Origin: Trichomonas tenax
Lineage: Eukaryota; Parabasalia; Trichomonadida; Trichomonadidae
Direction of reading: 5' to 3'
Assembly: GCA_023091735.1 (NCBI GenBank)
Contig: JALKBU010000265.1
Location: forward strand, 1 to 53,672
DNA: 53,672 nt
How positions within the stretch are numbered: the first letter of the stretch is position 1; every line of letters begins with the position of its first letter. Below the pieces are notes generated by a model. It made no database searches and was not told the origin of the DNA. It saw only the letters and a list, made by a program, of their open reading frames with translations. The translations under genes were made by a program, and so were the position numbers. Below, piece after piece: positions 28,949-40,139 of this stretch.

Positions 28949-30163
28949 ATGACGAGACTTCCTGGATTGCATCATATCCAGGAAGTCGCACCCATTGAAA
29001 TAATCTTCCAAAAAATAGATAGATACTGTACTGCGATCGCAGATCTTCAAAAAGAAGTTAACAGATTAATCTTAGAACAGAATTTGGCCAAAGTACATAT
29101 TAAGAAGTACCAGGATGATTACATACAGTTGAAATCCAAATATCAGCAGGCTCTCTCATATATAAGAAGGAATGAAAGTTCTCCATCTGAAAAAACGTTC
29201 AATATTGGACCAGAATCATATCGAGTGGAATTGTCCACCGATACAAACTGCCAAGCGAAGGACTTGGAGTACAAAATTATTTCAGACAGTGAATTTTATA
29301 ACAAATTTGGAAATGTCAATCTTTATTTATCGTTTCATAATTCCCGTGCGATAAAATCGATCTGCTTGGATAGCCAATCAAAATACCTTGCTCTTACAGA
29401 TGGTTTCTCGCTATCATTGATCGATCTTCAATCTCGTTCCTTCATGAAATCAGTGATAATTCCCGATGCAGTAAAGAAAAACTATGTGTCGCACTGCATA
29501 CAATTCACACCCGACGACAAATATATCTGTATTGCAAATGGTTCGCAATTATTATTCTTTGAATCGATGAATCTCAAACTCTACACCGAAATTACAATGG
29601 AACTGAGTGATATCGTTGGGTTCCAGTTTGCTCCTGATCTAGATTTGATTTTAATCGGTTTTCAAAACGGTATTATTTGTCAAATACAATATAGCACATT
29701 AAATCCACTCAAAACTTATAAATGCGAACTAGAAAGCGCCATTAGTGCCGTGGTAACGGGGATGGAGCTCATCAACAATCAACTTCGAATCTCTAACGAT
29801 CTCGGAATTATTATTACCTTAAAGTTGCCGGAATTCAATATGACCAATATCAACAACACGGGAGTGAAAATGCCATACGGTTTTGTCACGTGCCCGATTT
29901 TCGATAAATTTATTACTTTGTCGCATGATCCGAGCAAAGACAGCAAAACATGCGCCGCATTCTCCGGGGACGGCAAAAGATTTGCCACGGCGGCAATTGA
30001 CTATTCGGTGTCTCTTTTTGACTCTAATTCAGAAAAACAATATTTCAAAATATTATTTCATAAGAACACTGTGCTGGACATCAAGCACAGTCAGACATTT
30101 AATTGCTTCGTTTCTTGTTCCTCAGACGGCAAAGTTTGCGTTTGGAAATATACTCTCGAGTGA
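28949..30163 (+). CDS. Coiled-coil plus WD40-repeat protein, Tup1/Groucho-like layout
   Basis: 404 residues. Residues about 15-75 form an amphipathic helix pair or coiled coil (IEIIFQKIDRYCTAIADLQ, LKSKYQQALSYIRR). A polar linker follows, then WD40-type repeats from about 125 to 404. WD-like landmarks are SICLDSQSKYLALTDG, CIQFTPDDKYICIANG, CAAFSGDGKRFATAAIDYSV and the final SCSSDGKVCVWKY. An N-terminal oligomerising coil followed by a C-terminal propeller is the arrangement of Tup1-type transcriptional co-repressors, so a nuclear co-repressor is possible. Similar layouts occur in other scaffold proteins, and the coil is not specific. No signal or membrane segment. The first ATG after an in-frame stop region was used. 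The gene appears intact. Confidence 0.7.
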   Translation: MTRLPGLHHIQEVAPIEIIFQKIDRYCTAIADLQKEVNRLILEQNLAKVHIKKYQDDYIQLKSKYQQALSYIRRNESSPSEKTFNIGPESYRVELSTDTNCQAKDLEYKIISDSEFYNKFGNVNLYLSFHNSRAIKSICLDSQSKYLALTDGFSLSLIDLQSRSFMKSVIIPDAVKKNYVSHCIQFTPDDKYICIANGSQLLFFESMNLKLYTEITMELSDIVGFQFAPDLDLILIGFQNGIICQIQYSTLNPLKTYKCELESAISAVVTGMELINNQLRISNDLGIIITLKLPEFNMTNINNTGVKMPYGFVTCPIFDKFITLSHDPSKDSKTCAAFSGDGKRFATAAIDYSVSLFDSNSEKQYFKILFHKNTVLDIKHSQTFNCFVSCSSDGKVCVWKYTLE

Positions 30164-30333
30164 TTTGGGGTTTAATTCACTTGTACTGACTTACGCCAAG
30201 ATCACTGCATTCACCCTATTAGAATAAATTGTTCATCATCTCTTAGAATTATCCTTGACACCTTTTCAGATATCATATAATATTTCAATCAAATTACTTC
30301 ACAAAGCAATTTGAATTCTAACTTCAAATGCTA

Positions 30334-30516
30334 TCACATCGATAGAACAGGTCCTGGTCTTTCTATCGCTGATATCAGTGAGGTTACAATATTCGTCTTT
30401 TGCTGATGTAAATCAGAATTAACCTTATCGGATTGAAAATTGAGAAGGTGATCAGACTTTGCAGGAACACTTCTCTCAGCCTAAGCTTTGTTACACACAT
30501 CATTTGATGATAGAAA
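30334..30516 (-). pseudogene. Coding-like relic, unknown family
   Basis: On the minus strand a frame reads SSNDVCNKA, a TAG, then AERSVPAKSDHLLNFQSD, KVNSDLHQQKTNIVTSLI and SAIERPGPVLSM, ending at a TGA (30334-30336). The composition is strongly coding-like and the internal stop indicates decay. It is convergent with the WD40 gene. The family is not recognised. Confidence 0.35.
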
Positions 30517-31201
30517 TTAAATACAAATTAACACAAAAATCAAATTTCTTTACAAAAGGCGAAAATGATAATGGAGAACACTTTGCACTCTTGAGTGTTA
30601 TATTTTCCTATGCTTTTCATCGAATTTAATTTTTTTCATAAAAAATACATTTTAAATTCGATTAGTTTCTATTTAACACATTACTGCCAAGCAAGAGAGC
30701 ACGCAGAGTACAGAAAAACATTGATAATATTATATTTTTTCATATTTTTTTAAAAAAAAATCTCAAATAAAATTACTGTAGAATGCACAGCCAATGTGTT
30801 CCTTAAGGTTAGCTGACTTGAAAACAAGAATTTTGAAATTATATAATTTCCATATTCTTTGGATAAATGAATGAATATCATTTTTATTTTCACTTTAAGG
30901 TTTTCCACAGTTTTTTGAGTTTTGATTATTTTTCAAATTGTTGATGAAATTGATAAACTTTCAATGAATTATCAATATTCATATATCACTCAATAATGCA
31001 ACATGCAATTGCTTTTAATGATATTCTCACCTTTCAATTCTTAAAAATGATTACTTATCAAAACAGTTCATGAAATTCTAGCCAATTATCAGAATAAACA
31101 TCAATTCATGAAGTGCATTATGAGAATCTGCTTAATTAGGCTATTTTGATAATGCAAAACTAAAAAATGAAGAGTTGAATTTACAAACGCATTGGGTGAA
31201 A
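30517..31201. other. Intergenic DNA, no gene seen
   Basis: AT-rich sequence with long A and T runs and stops in all frames. It lies beyond the 3' end of the broken leishmanolysin-like gene. Confidence 0.4.
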
Positions 31202-32760
31202 TTAAACGATGAAACTGGATGTAATGTCTTTGTCCATGATGTTATCACTGTCTGGATCCTTCGCTCTGCATCTGATTGCGCAGGCAGTAACGCCTATGAT
31301 GAGAACGAGGCCTACGCATGCACCTGCATTGATGAAGAATATCTTCTTCTCTTTATCCTTATCATTCGCATTTGCAAAGTCTGCTTCATTGGGTTCTCCT
31401 TCAGACGGTGGTGTTAAAGTTGTTGGATCTCCACTTTCAACCGGCAATGATTCATCAGAACTTGGAGGCGGATTTGGCTGTGATGGAGATGGAACTGTTG
31501 ATTTAGAAGCAGATTGAGAGGGCGATTTAGAAGGTGTATTAGATCCAAGGACTATGTAATCTGAATCAAACGGATCCTGTGTGAAGAACGCTTCATTAAG
31601 TTTAACAGATCTGCAGAAGCGTTCTAGGTCCGGGCACTGATCCCTAAGTTGGATAAGATGCGAATGATTGCCCAATTGTTTGCTTTGTGCAAGTGATTGT
31701 TGGGCCACCGACATTCCATTCGAAGCTCTCATATCCGTTGCATCTGTATGGCTTGCATGTCTCGTTCCAGTTACCAATCATGACGCATACTGTGCTCGAG
31801 AACTTGAACGTCATACAAACAGATCGTTCCTTGATTCAATGGATTAAAGAATTGCTTTCCATTGCAATATGAAGTACTTCCTGGGCACGACGGCGCTTCT
31901 CCTGCGGATGAGTTGCCAAAGTACTTATAGTCGAAACAAGCGAGTGATTGATACGTGTCGTTGTAAATGTAGCCTGCAGGGAACAGTTTGGTATATATTG
32001 ACCATTGATGGACTCAGGGTGCCCAAAACAAAGAGTTGTGTCATTGTGTAGTCGCAATGATAGTTGCCTGTGTCCTGAAGGAAGGCGATAATGGCATCTG
32101 TCAGTCTGTGAATGGACTGTTTTATGTGGCGATTACGACACCTGTGATCAGCTCTTTCATGAATGTTCTCTCTTCCAGATGTACCACTGCCGTCACCATC
32201 TTCGATCTCGAATTCCTGCTGGACATGTTGCACCATTGTCACCATAGAACGTATTGAAGCTGTAATTATTCTTTGCGTATGGATTGACCATGAACATCAC
32301 CGAGAAGCTGCACCGGATCTGGCTGTGTGGAGTATTGTTATCTTATCGATGGAAGTACGCGAATATAAGAAAATCGAGCTGTAAGTGTTCTCACTCTGTA
32401 CAGCTGAAGGAATCTTCATTGGGTTTAGGAAGACAGCTCCTGTATAAGCTTTGCATGAGTAGTAGTTGCTTCTTGCCGATGAAGGCGATGACCATATAAA
32501 GGTCTGTTCCTGATACTGTATCATGGCTGTTATAACACCGAATAAGAACCTTTTCCATTGAAATATGATAACTTGAAGGAGTCTCTGTAAACAGCTTCTG
32601 ACGTTCTCAAATGTGCCTTTGATTACGTTAATCTTCTCTTGTGTTAAGATGTTATCTTGTGTGCAACTCCACGTTTGTCCACCTCATGCATATCTTGCTG
32701 TCGTAGCGTTTTATGTTGTTCAGCTTTGCAAAACTCAAATTCTAATGGAGATATGATAGA
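31202..32760 (-). pseudogene. Leishmanolysin-like (M8) metallopeptidase, broken copy with the zinc site deleted
   Basis: Block by block this matches the intact gene at 33205-35289 but in at least three frames. Blocks are INVIKGTFENVRS near 32600, FLNPMKIPSAVQSEN near 32410, FEIEDGDGSGTSG near 32200, RLTDAIIAFLQDTGNYHCDY near 32080, and an uninterrupted C-terminal frame 31777-31202. That last frame carries the Ser/Pro-rich stalk, membrane span and SFIV end. Between the second and third blocks the segment that should carry HExxH is missing: sequence jumps from FLY directly to the TPH/QCxL region near 32340. The N-terminal signal peptide is not recognisable. Loss of the metal site plus several frameshifts make it non-functional as a protease. 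It lies directly downstream of its intact paralogue in the same orientation. Confidence 0.88.
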
Positions 32761-33204
32761 TTTTAAAGCTAATAATAAAATAGTGCTTATCAAAAAGAAT
32801 ACTAAGGACAAGCTTTTAAAGGTTCCCCACTATCGAAATTCCATCACGTGGGACTGTTGGACATGGCAGTGATGCGTTTACACTTTCTTTGATGATCTCA
32901 TATCTTTCATCTACAAAACTCATTTATCTTTCTGTATATTAGTTTTATGATATAGATACTAACTCATTTTGATGTTTATTAATAATCAGTTTATCAAATC
33001 TTCAAATTGTACGTTTTCTTTTTCAGGGTAATCAATAAATTAGTTATATAGTATAAGAGTATGTGAATTTATAGTTTAATTCATCATATTCAAATTCATT
33101 TTTTAAGTTTATTGACAAATAAGTTTAATGGCAAAGCTACAGTGAGTCAAAGAAATAAAAAGATTGTTTGATTTCGCATTTTTAAAAATATGGTGAAAAA
33201 AAAA
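32761..33204. other. Spacer between the two leishmanolysin-like copies
   Basis: About 440 bp of AT-rich DNA separating the intact gene's stop from the recognisable start of the broken copy. It presumably contains the decayed 5' end and promoter of the latter. No signal peptide or initiator is recognised. Confidence 0.4.
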
Positions 33205-35289
33205 TTAGACGATGAAACTGGCTGAGAGGTCCCTGTTCATTACATCATCGCTATCTGGCTCCTTGGCTCTGCACCTGATGGCAATCACTGCGATAGCGAT
33301 GATGAGAATGAGACCGACTGTGCAGCCCGCGATGATGAAGAAGATGACTTTTGAGCTCATTCCCTTCTTCTTTTCGCCTTCCTTTTCACCAGCATTAGTT
33401 CCATCTGCAGCATTATCCTTATCAACATCAACAGATGAACTAACTACCTCTGAAGCTGGCTGTTGTGTTGGAGAAGAGTCAACTGGCTGCGGATCGATTA
33501 CTGATGAACCGCTTAACTCTGGTGGGCGATATGGCGACGATGAGGACTTTGTTGGAGATCTCGTGGGTGACTTTGATGGAGATCTCGATGGTGAACGTGT
33601 TGGCGAAGCAACTGTGTATGGCTCTAAGATCTTATAGTTTTCATCAAACGGATCGTGCTCGAAGTAAGCCTCGTAAAGCTTCATTGTTCTGCAGAAGCGC
33701 TCTGGATCTGGGCACTTCAAGTTTCTTTCATAATAGGACCATCCGCCTGCCGGGATGTTTGAGGAGAATGACTTTCCGGCATTGTTCTTGTCGCATGTTA
33801 CAGTCTTATACGATGTTGTATTGCTTGGATTGTCGTAGTTCCTCCATATGAAGCTGGTGTAGCCATTGCATGTGTATTCACCACATTTCTGCTGTGGCGC
33901 ATGGTTGGGAAAGTCTGTGAGTATCATCGCAGTTCCTCTTGGGCAGACGTTGTTAGGGTATTTGAATGGCATATAATCGAACACATAATTGGTTCCGATG
34001 TCTCCATTGTTAGGGTTAAAGAATCTCTTTCCCTGGCAATAGTAATCAGTCGAACCAGATGTACATGTTGGCGTTACTGCCATGGTGCCGGGTCCCCAGA
34101 ACTTATAGTCAAATCCAGTATAGTAATCATAGGTGGAGTTGTAAACGTAGCCCTCGGGGAACACGTTTTGCCATGGACCGTTTCCAAAGTTTGGAATTGG
34201 ACGTCCATTTATTGACTCTGGGTGTCCCCAAACGAGTGGCTGTCCCATTGTGTAGTCGCACTTGTAGTTGCCTGTGTCCTGGAGAATGGCGATGGAGGCA
34301 TCGGTGAGGCGGTTGAACGGACCGCTGTTCGTCTGAATTGTGACGCCTGTCATGAGTTCTGACATGAACGTTCTCTCTTCGAGGTGGCTTCCTGATGTGC
34401 CGCTGCCGCCGCTGTCTTCGATCTCGATGCCTGCTGGACATGTGGCTCCATTATCGCCTCTGAACGTGTCAACGCCGTAATGCTTCTTCGCGTATTTTCT
34501 TGCGAACGGTGTTGTCAAGATATTCATCCTCTTTCCGCCGACAGTCAGCTGGCACATGATGTTTGGGTGAGGGGTGGCAACTTCGTATGGGTGATATTCG
34601 TTGAAATGGTAGTTTGAGATGCCTAATGCGTGGAAAATTTCGTGGACGCATGTATAGAAGTAATCGTTGTCCCAAGAAGTCTCGCTTTCGACTGCTGATG
34701 GGATTCTCTGTGGATTCAGGTAAACACCTCCCTGATATGGCCTATTATAAGTTCTTTCTGTTGCAACTGCACCAGCAGAAGCTATTGTAGCGTCGTGGGC
34801 AACACGCGGACGAGCAGTGATTACCATGTAAAGGTCAGTATCGCTAATTGTATCATAACCATCAAGAGAAAGATATGAACCATAACTTTGAAGCGTGAAT
34901 GACCTTGTAAGAGGGATGACTTTAAGAAACCTCTGGAGGTATGATCTAACGTTCTCGAATGTACCCTTAATGATGTTGATTTGGGCTTTTGTTAAAACAT
35001 CTGCTGCTGCACAAGTGTAAGTGTATCCTGACCATGATACAGTCTGACCGGCATTCTTGCACATCCTGGAATCCTGCTTTGTGCCGTCTAAATACCTATA
35101 GTCGAACCTAATGCGAATGTTTTTCCATTCAGCACCGGCACGAAGAGATTTCTTCGAGATAAGCTTCTCTTTGTGCATCGTGATGTTCTTGATTTCCCTG
35201 TCGTAGCCACAGTAATGTGTGAAGCCGTGACAAATCAAAAACAAAGAAAGCATGAAAAAATGCTGAAAAAAATTGAATACGAACAACAT
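33205..35289 (-). CDS. Leishmanolysin-like (GP63, peptidase family M8) surface metallopeptidase
   Basis: 694 residues from the ATG at 35289; the frame is open further upstream but has no ATG there. A hydrophobic leader occupies residues about 2-22 (FVFNFFQHFFMLSLFLICHG). The M8 zinc site is complete: HEIFH at 216-220 followed by ALGIS, third ligand His302 in SGSHLEER, and Met313 of the Met-turn in FMSELMTG. A Cys-containing C-terminal domain follows. Residues about 575-640 are a Ser/Pro/Thr stalk with SPSRSPSKSPTRSPTKS repeats. A membrane span (about 647-671) and a short tail ending SASFIV follow. It is thus a type I membrane protease facing outwards, whereas Leishmania GP63 is GPI-anchored. 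Trichomonads have a large family implicated in adhesion and host protein cleavage. A broken tandem copy lies downstream. Confidence 0.93.
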   Translation of the reverse strand: MLFVFNFFQHFFMLSLFLICHGFTHYCGYDREIKNITMHKEKLISKKSLRAGAEWKNIRIRFDYRYLDGTKQDSRMCKNAGQTVSWSGYTYTCAAADVLTKAQINIIKGTFENVRSYLQRFLKVIPLTRSFTLQSYGSYLSLDGYDTISDTDLYMVITARPRVAHDATIASAGAVATERTYNRPYQGGVYLNPQRIPSAVESETSWDNDYFYTCVHEIFHALGISNYHFNEYHPYEVATPHPNIMCQLTVGGKRMNILTTPFARKYAKKHYGVDTFRGDNGATCPAGIEIEDSGGSGTSGSHLEERTFMSELMTGVTIQTNSGPFNRLTDASIAILQDTGNYKCDYTMGQPLVWGHPESINGRPIPNFGNGPWQNVFPEGYVYNSTYDYYTGFDYKFWGPGTMAVTPTCTSGSTDYYCQGKRFFNPNNGDIGTNYVFDYMPFKYPNNVCPRGTAMILTDFPNHAPQQKCGEYTCNGYTSFIWRNYDNPSNTTSYKTVTCDKNNAGKSFSSNIPAGGWSYYERNLKCPDPERFCRTMKLYEAYFEHDPFDENYKILEPYTVASPTRSPSRSPSKSPTRSPTKSSSSPYRPPELSGSSVIDPQPVDSSPTQQPASEVVSSSVDVDKDNAADGTNAGEKEGEKKKGMSSKVIFFIIAGCTVGLILIIAIAVIAIRCRAKEPDSDDVMNRDLSASFIV

Positions 35290-35577
35290 CTTAAGGATTT
35301 TAAAAAATATTATATCATATAGGATCTGTAGATATGATTTATATGCTAAAGTGAAGTGATAATTCAAAATTTTAAATTTAAAGATTGCATCATTTGATTG
35401 GAAATTAAATTATAAAGATATAATATTTAAAAAATGTCAAAATTTCGCTTAAAAAAATATGATAATTTGAATTTTGTTTATCTTTTTGAATACTGCATAA
35501 TTTGTAATGTCAGTATTGATAAGAATAAAAGTGCCAACCATCAAACATTGATTATATTATATAAAGTTATGCGGAAA

Positions 35578-35632
35578 TTGATCAAAATAAAATGAGAATC
35601 AACATCTTGAAGTTGATTATGTTTTGATCAAC
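35578..35632. repeat. Interrupted hairpin
   Basis: TTGATCAAAA at 35578 pairs with TTTTGATCAA ending at 35631, and inside it AATCAAC pairs with GTTGATT around an 8-nt loop. A further small hairpin (CTATTGA against TCAATAG) follows near 35655. It could be a small fold-back element. It lies about 290 bp upstream of the leishmanolysin-like gene's ATG. Confidence 0.4.
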
Positions 35633-38600
35633 ATTCAATTTCAATTTTTATATCTATTGATTATGTAAATTCAATAGATTATGTTTATAATGTGAAATTT
35701 TGAAAGATCTCAAAATTGAATTTTCAATAATCGTTAACAAAATTTTTGAAAAAACAACGGTTGTATCTTTAAATCAGCACAAATATTGAATTTTTTATAA
35801 AACCAATTTTATTTTGTATTTCCATGAATTTTTCATTTATTACATTTCAATTTTATTAAGTATTCCGTTGTTTTACATCATTGAAGCTCGAAATCCAAAT
35901 TGTTATAAGTTTTTATGATTGTGGTAATTCCAAAAAACGTCGTGACACTCCCCTCTTGCCTTAGGATATTCACTAAACTTAAACCATAGCTTCATGGTAT
36001 TGTGTATATTATACACTTCGAAGGATATGGCTTGACTAACTTAAGATCATGAGATTAAGAATTAGGAAAATGTTTAAATAGATGAAATTTCACGAGTGAA
36101 CTTTCATGTCAAATAAGCATAATTGCTATAACGTCTAAGATCGCCGCTCATGACACGAGTTCGACTCTGATACGGATCATTTTTTATACTTTTAAGAGAG
36201 CGGTACAGCCACCTAAAATGATCACTTTGGCATTAACTTTCTGGCAGTAAAAAAAATCTGGCCTTCGGCCTGTGATCCATCCTTGAAAGTTGTGCAATAT
36301 CTTATATGTTCCCTTATTTTTTCTCTTTCCTTCTTCCTTTTCTCTCCTCTTCCCTCTCTTTTTTGTATTATTTTATGATGATCTAAATCTTCGTGATTCT
36401 GATATTATCAAAACCCTATTTGTTCTTGTTTATATCACTATGTAGTGAATAAGAAATGATAATATTGTGAAAAAAAACAATATATTATCGGTAAATTTTA
36501 TATGATGAGGCAAATCAGAGCCTTTTAATATCTTTCTGATATTATATAAGCATGGATTGACATATTCTTGTGTATTATGTGAAGAATACACTGTTTAATG
36601 CACTCTATATGCTTGAAAATCTCAAATGATAAATATCTAACACCGAAAATGTATATAAGCAACTATACCTCAATCCAACTTGTCCAATTATGTGTGTAAC
36701 TGGATAAATTGGATCGAAATAAGATGTTTCTGTTAAAATAAAGTAGAATTGCGCATTTCTGTTATTTTTGAGAGAATTTAAAGTTTACAGTATCTCTGTT
36801 AATCACACATTCATGTTGTAATCAAAAAAATGCTGTAAAGTAGCTTAGAAAGCCTAATATATGATCCAAAAGAACGAATACCATTGAAAATGACATGTTT
36901 CTTGCTCATTTCATCGATGTTGGTTGAACATAAAGGTCACAGATGCATCACACTCATTCTTGCTGACAGATTACTCGATCGGTCTTGACGAGTGAACGCA
37001 TTGGCAGTAAAATAATTGAAAAGTGGCAATTTAGTGCCAATTAACAATTAGCTCTGGAGACGATACAGCTCAACTATACTGAATGCATACTTCATATTTT
37101 TCATCAAATGAAGCGATTTCAGCATTAATTTGATACTGACAAAAACTAAATATTGGTCAAAGTCTGGCAGCATGCGATATTTAAAACATCCACATGATTC
37201 TTAAATTGCACGTGAAAGAATTCCTAAAAAAATCCCTAAAGAATTTTAGTACAGTGAAATTTGGCAGTGGAAGTGGCATAATAAAAGTCTTCAAAATTGT
37301 GATTAATGAGATACCCTATACATATTACCTATACATTCTCGTTCTAATTTTGCTATAAAATGAAATTTAGAGGAAGAAATCAAATATGTAGAAAATGATG
37401 AATGGAAATCGATGTTTTTTATATTTGAAAAAGAGTCTGTGATAAAAGTTTAAATATAATGTTTAATTAAAATCGCTAGAAAATTGTTTTTTAGGCCATT
37501 TTCACGCTAAACATTAATTTTTTTCGGTATTTTACTAAAAACGCCTATGTAAAACTCACACAGCCATGTTGGCAGTAAAGGAAGGAAGTAAAAACACTGT
37601 TTTGGCAAAGTGCGGCATGCTTATTGATTAAGAATGATATTCTCTGCAATTTAATTTCCAGCTTTAACAACGCCTATAATTTTTTTGACATTTATAAGAT
37701 AAATTCTGACATTTTTCTTAGATTCGTTATAACCTAGAATCCTCATTTAGGTTGCATATTTCAGATATTCTCGTGTAAATGAACACTTCCATTAGAATAT
37801 ATTTTCCTAAAAACCTATTCATAACGAGATGCTGCCAACATCTCATGCTTGTTGTTACACTAGTGTATTCAAACATTCATTATTGCATTTTTCAGTACAA
37901 GAAAGTAACTTACTCGATATTTATAACTTTAAAAACTCATGTTATTTGCAAAATGCTATTCGTATCTCTAAAAGTTAAGTTAGCCATACTTCCACACTCA
38001 AACCATTAAATCTCCAACTCACACACGAGCTGTCTACTTACTGTGAGCCAAAACTTAAAGCTCAATTTTTTTTATGATCATGGCTCATTTTGACCAGTTC
38101 AGTATACTCTCTAATACATTTTAAATATAGTTGGCGATTAAACATATCGAAAATACATTTTTATGTTTTTGAGAAATTATTAAAAGATCAAAATGATAAA
38201 TATGATGCAATACTTCAAAACAATAATGTGTGTTACCTTTAGAATTATTTGATATATCGCATGCATTACATATACCTTTAGCTCTAGAGAAATTTTGCGT
38301 GTAAATGCTTCAAGAACGATTTCTTGAATAAGGTTAAGAGCGTCACGACATTTATTGCAAAATAAGAAATGCCACCGCTAATAGAAATATCAATGTCAAA
38401 CACGCAGTTCCTTAATTTTGTGTTAAACTTTGATATTTAAGTCTGAAATTTGTCGATAGAGTCTATAATTGACAATATATATTTTACTTCAGGAATCAAA
38501 CCTTTTAATACCGTTTACAGATGTATATTCTCTGTATTTACCGGAAAATATTTTTGAATTTTTGTGATTTTAACGAATTGTAGCTTGCAAGCTGTGATAT

Positions 38601-38799
38601 CCTTATTATCAGAAGTACTGCAGTGTATTGTGAATGAGTTCATGATTAATTTTTATCTTTTATTTGATTAATCAGTTTTATTTTAAAGAAAAATAGTTGT
38701 AAATTTGTAGAGGTTACATCTTGGACAAACATATATTTCATGGAATTATAGTATTTATTGAATAGTAAAAATAAAAACAAAAAATAAGCGGTATTTCTA
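35633..38799. other. Long gene-poor stretch with one GC-richer block
   Basis: Over 3 kb without a convincing gene. The block 36087-36310 is richer in G and C and holds an ATG-less open frame to a TAA at 36248 (KIAAHDTSSTLIRI, KRAVQPPKMITLAL), a tRNA-T-loop-like GAGTTCGACTC, and a GGCC-TTC-GGCC hairpin near 36272. Neither a tRNA fold nor a known protein could be made from it. The word TGGCAGTAAA recurs at about 36242, 37002 and 37568. Otherwise AT-rich. Confidence 0.35.
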
Positions 38800-39366
38800 T
38801 TAACAGCACTTTCCTTTCTTCTTTTCATCGTTCAGATTGACTGAACTTACTTCTTTTTTACGCGTCATCGTTTCATTTGAATCGTTCAATTTTGCAACTT
38901 CAGTAAAAAGCTCGAGAACTCCTTCTCCTGTCTTTGCCGATGTTTCTTTGTAAAATGCCGCTCCATTCGATAACGCAAATTGCTGGGCCATTTTTGGTGA
39001 TATTTGTCTGTCTTCTAAATCTATTTTATTTCCAACGACAACCATATGAAGCTGCTGTGGGGCCTTTTCTGCAAGTTCATCCATCCATTCTTGAAGAGCT
39101 TGATAACTCTTCTGATTTGTAACGTCGAAGAATATTATAGCGACATTGGCAGCTCTGTAGTACATAGGTGCCAAAGATCTGTACTGTTCTTGTCCAGCTG
39201 TGTCCCAAATCTGCATCTGAACAGAACCAGTTGGAACTTGGAGGAAATAATTTTGAAAGGCGGCACCAATAGTCGCCTGGCTGTCATATTTGAACTCTTT
39301 GTTGATTAATCTCGCGAGAACACAAGTTTTGCCAACTTGAGTGTCGCCAACTAAAACAATTTTCAT
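38800..39366 (-). CDS. Rab-family small GTPase, Rab5-like
   Basis: 188 residues. All nucleotide-binding motifs are present: P-loop GDTQVGKT 7-14, switch I Thr32, WDTAGQE 54-60, NKID 113-116, ETSAK 141-145. The C-terminus ends Cys-Cys (187-188), the double geranylgeranylation site of Rabs. Switch I reads ATIGAAF, as in Rab5/Rab21/Rab22, so an early-endosome or phagosome role is likely; subfamily is inferred. Gln59 of the catalytic glutamine position is retained. The N-terminus is very short before the first strand, as in many trichomonad Rabs. A TCACT initiator-like element lies 11 bases upstream of the ATG. Intact. Confidence 0.92.
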   Translation of the reverse strand: MKIVLVGDTQVGKTCVLARLINKEFKYDSQATIGAAFQNYFLQVPTGSVQMQIWDTAGQEQYRSLAPMYYRAANVAIIFFDVTNQKSYQALQEWMDELAEKAPQQLHMVVVGNKIDLEDRQISPKMAQQFALSNGAAFYKETSAKTGEGVLELFTEVAKLNDSNETMTRKKEVSSVNLNDEKKKGKCC

Positions 39367-39374
39367 GAAAATTT

Positions 39375-39379
39375 AGTGA
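39375..39379 (-). promoter_or_regulatory. Initiator-like element (TCACT) of the Rab gene
   Basis: Read on the minus strand, TCACT matches the trichomonad initiator TCA(+1)-Py-(T/A). The predicted +1 A is 11 bases before the ATG, typical of the very short 5' leaders in this group. The match is short, so position supports it more than sequence. Confidence 0.45.
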
Positions 39380-39568
39380 CATGTGATATAAAAATTTTAC
39401 AAAAAAAAATCTTATCGTCCTCATTAAGGTGGAAATGTATGACAATAGGTATTTATCGCTATTCCTTGCATCAATTTTCTAAAATATGACCATGTGTTAT
39501 ACACGGCTATATAGCACTCATACATGGGACGCAATCTATATTTTAATTGCTTTGAGAGATATTATACT

Positions 39569-39718
39569 CTAAATGAAATCAAAATTTACAGTAATTTCAA
39601 TTTTGTTGATAGATCGTCTGTGACATGATTCTACTGGAATTTCAGAGCAAAAGAAGAGTTCCCTGTCAATACCAACAATGCACATAGAGTCCATGTAATT
39701 CGCGTCTGCTCCAATCAT
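39569..39718 (-). pseudogene. Coding-like relic (49 codons) near the Rab promoter
   Basis: From an ATG at 39718 to a TAG at 39569-39571, the minus strand reads MIGADANYMDSMCIVGIDR, then ELFFCSEIPVESCHRRS and INKIEITVNFDFI. The start (GADANYMDS) resembles an ankyrin-repeat turn, and a coding-like stretch in another frame precedes it, so it may be the end of a decayed ankyrin-type gene. No definite family. Confidence 0.3.
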
Positions 39719-40139
39719 CAAGCAACTGAATATAGAGAAGGAATTGAACTAAGATATATAGTTTGGATGTCTGTCGAATAGAGAAGTGAACCTGAAGTCT
39801 TCAAGCAGTAAATTATCTCATCTCATTAGAATGCTTTTACCCGGATTTGCCATAATTTGTACATCTCGGGTTTAATTTGAGAGAAATCTATTTCATAAAT
39901 AAAGAACTTGAAGAATCTATTTTTGCCCCTTTTAATTCATCTATAATGGATGAATCAAGTTCAAGCAATGATGTCTAAATACTCAATTAACTGCAAGATG
40001 TAATTATATATTTCAAATATCAAAACAAATTTCAAAAATTGGGTTCATCACAATTTATAATGAGGCGATTCATCCAACTCATAGAAAGCGACTCAAAGCC
40101 ACTCACTTCTTAGCTTTGATTTATTACATTACAAGCAAT

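Noticed and set aside
34059..34441. Antisense and alternate-frame ORFs of 82-104 codons within the leishmanolysin-like gene
   Set aside because: They overlap the conserved metallopeptidase core entirely and show no independent homology.
35290..35367. 26-residue upstream extension of the leishmanolysin-like protein
   Set aside because: It begins with TTG and would place residues ahead of a clear signal peptide that starts at the ATG at 35289.
36105..36185. Possible tRNA gene (GAGTTCGACTC plus downstream T run, CAT in a loop-like position)
   Set aside because: No 5' acceptor strand pairs with ACGGATC, the T stem pairs at only 3 of 5 positions, and no anticodon stem forms around CAT.
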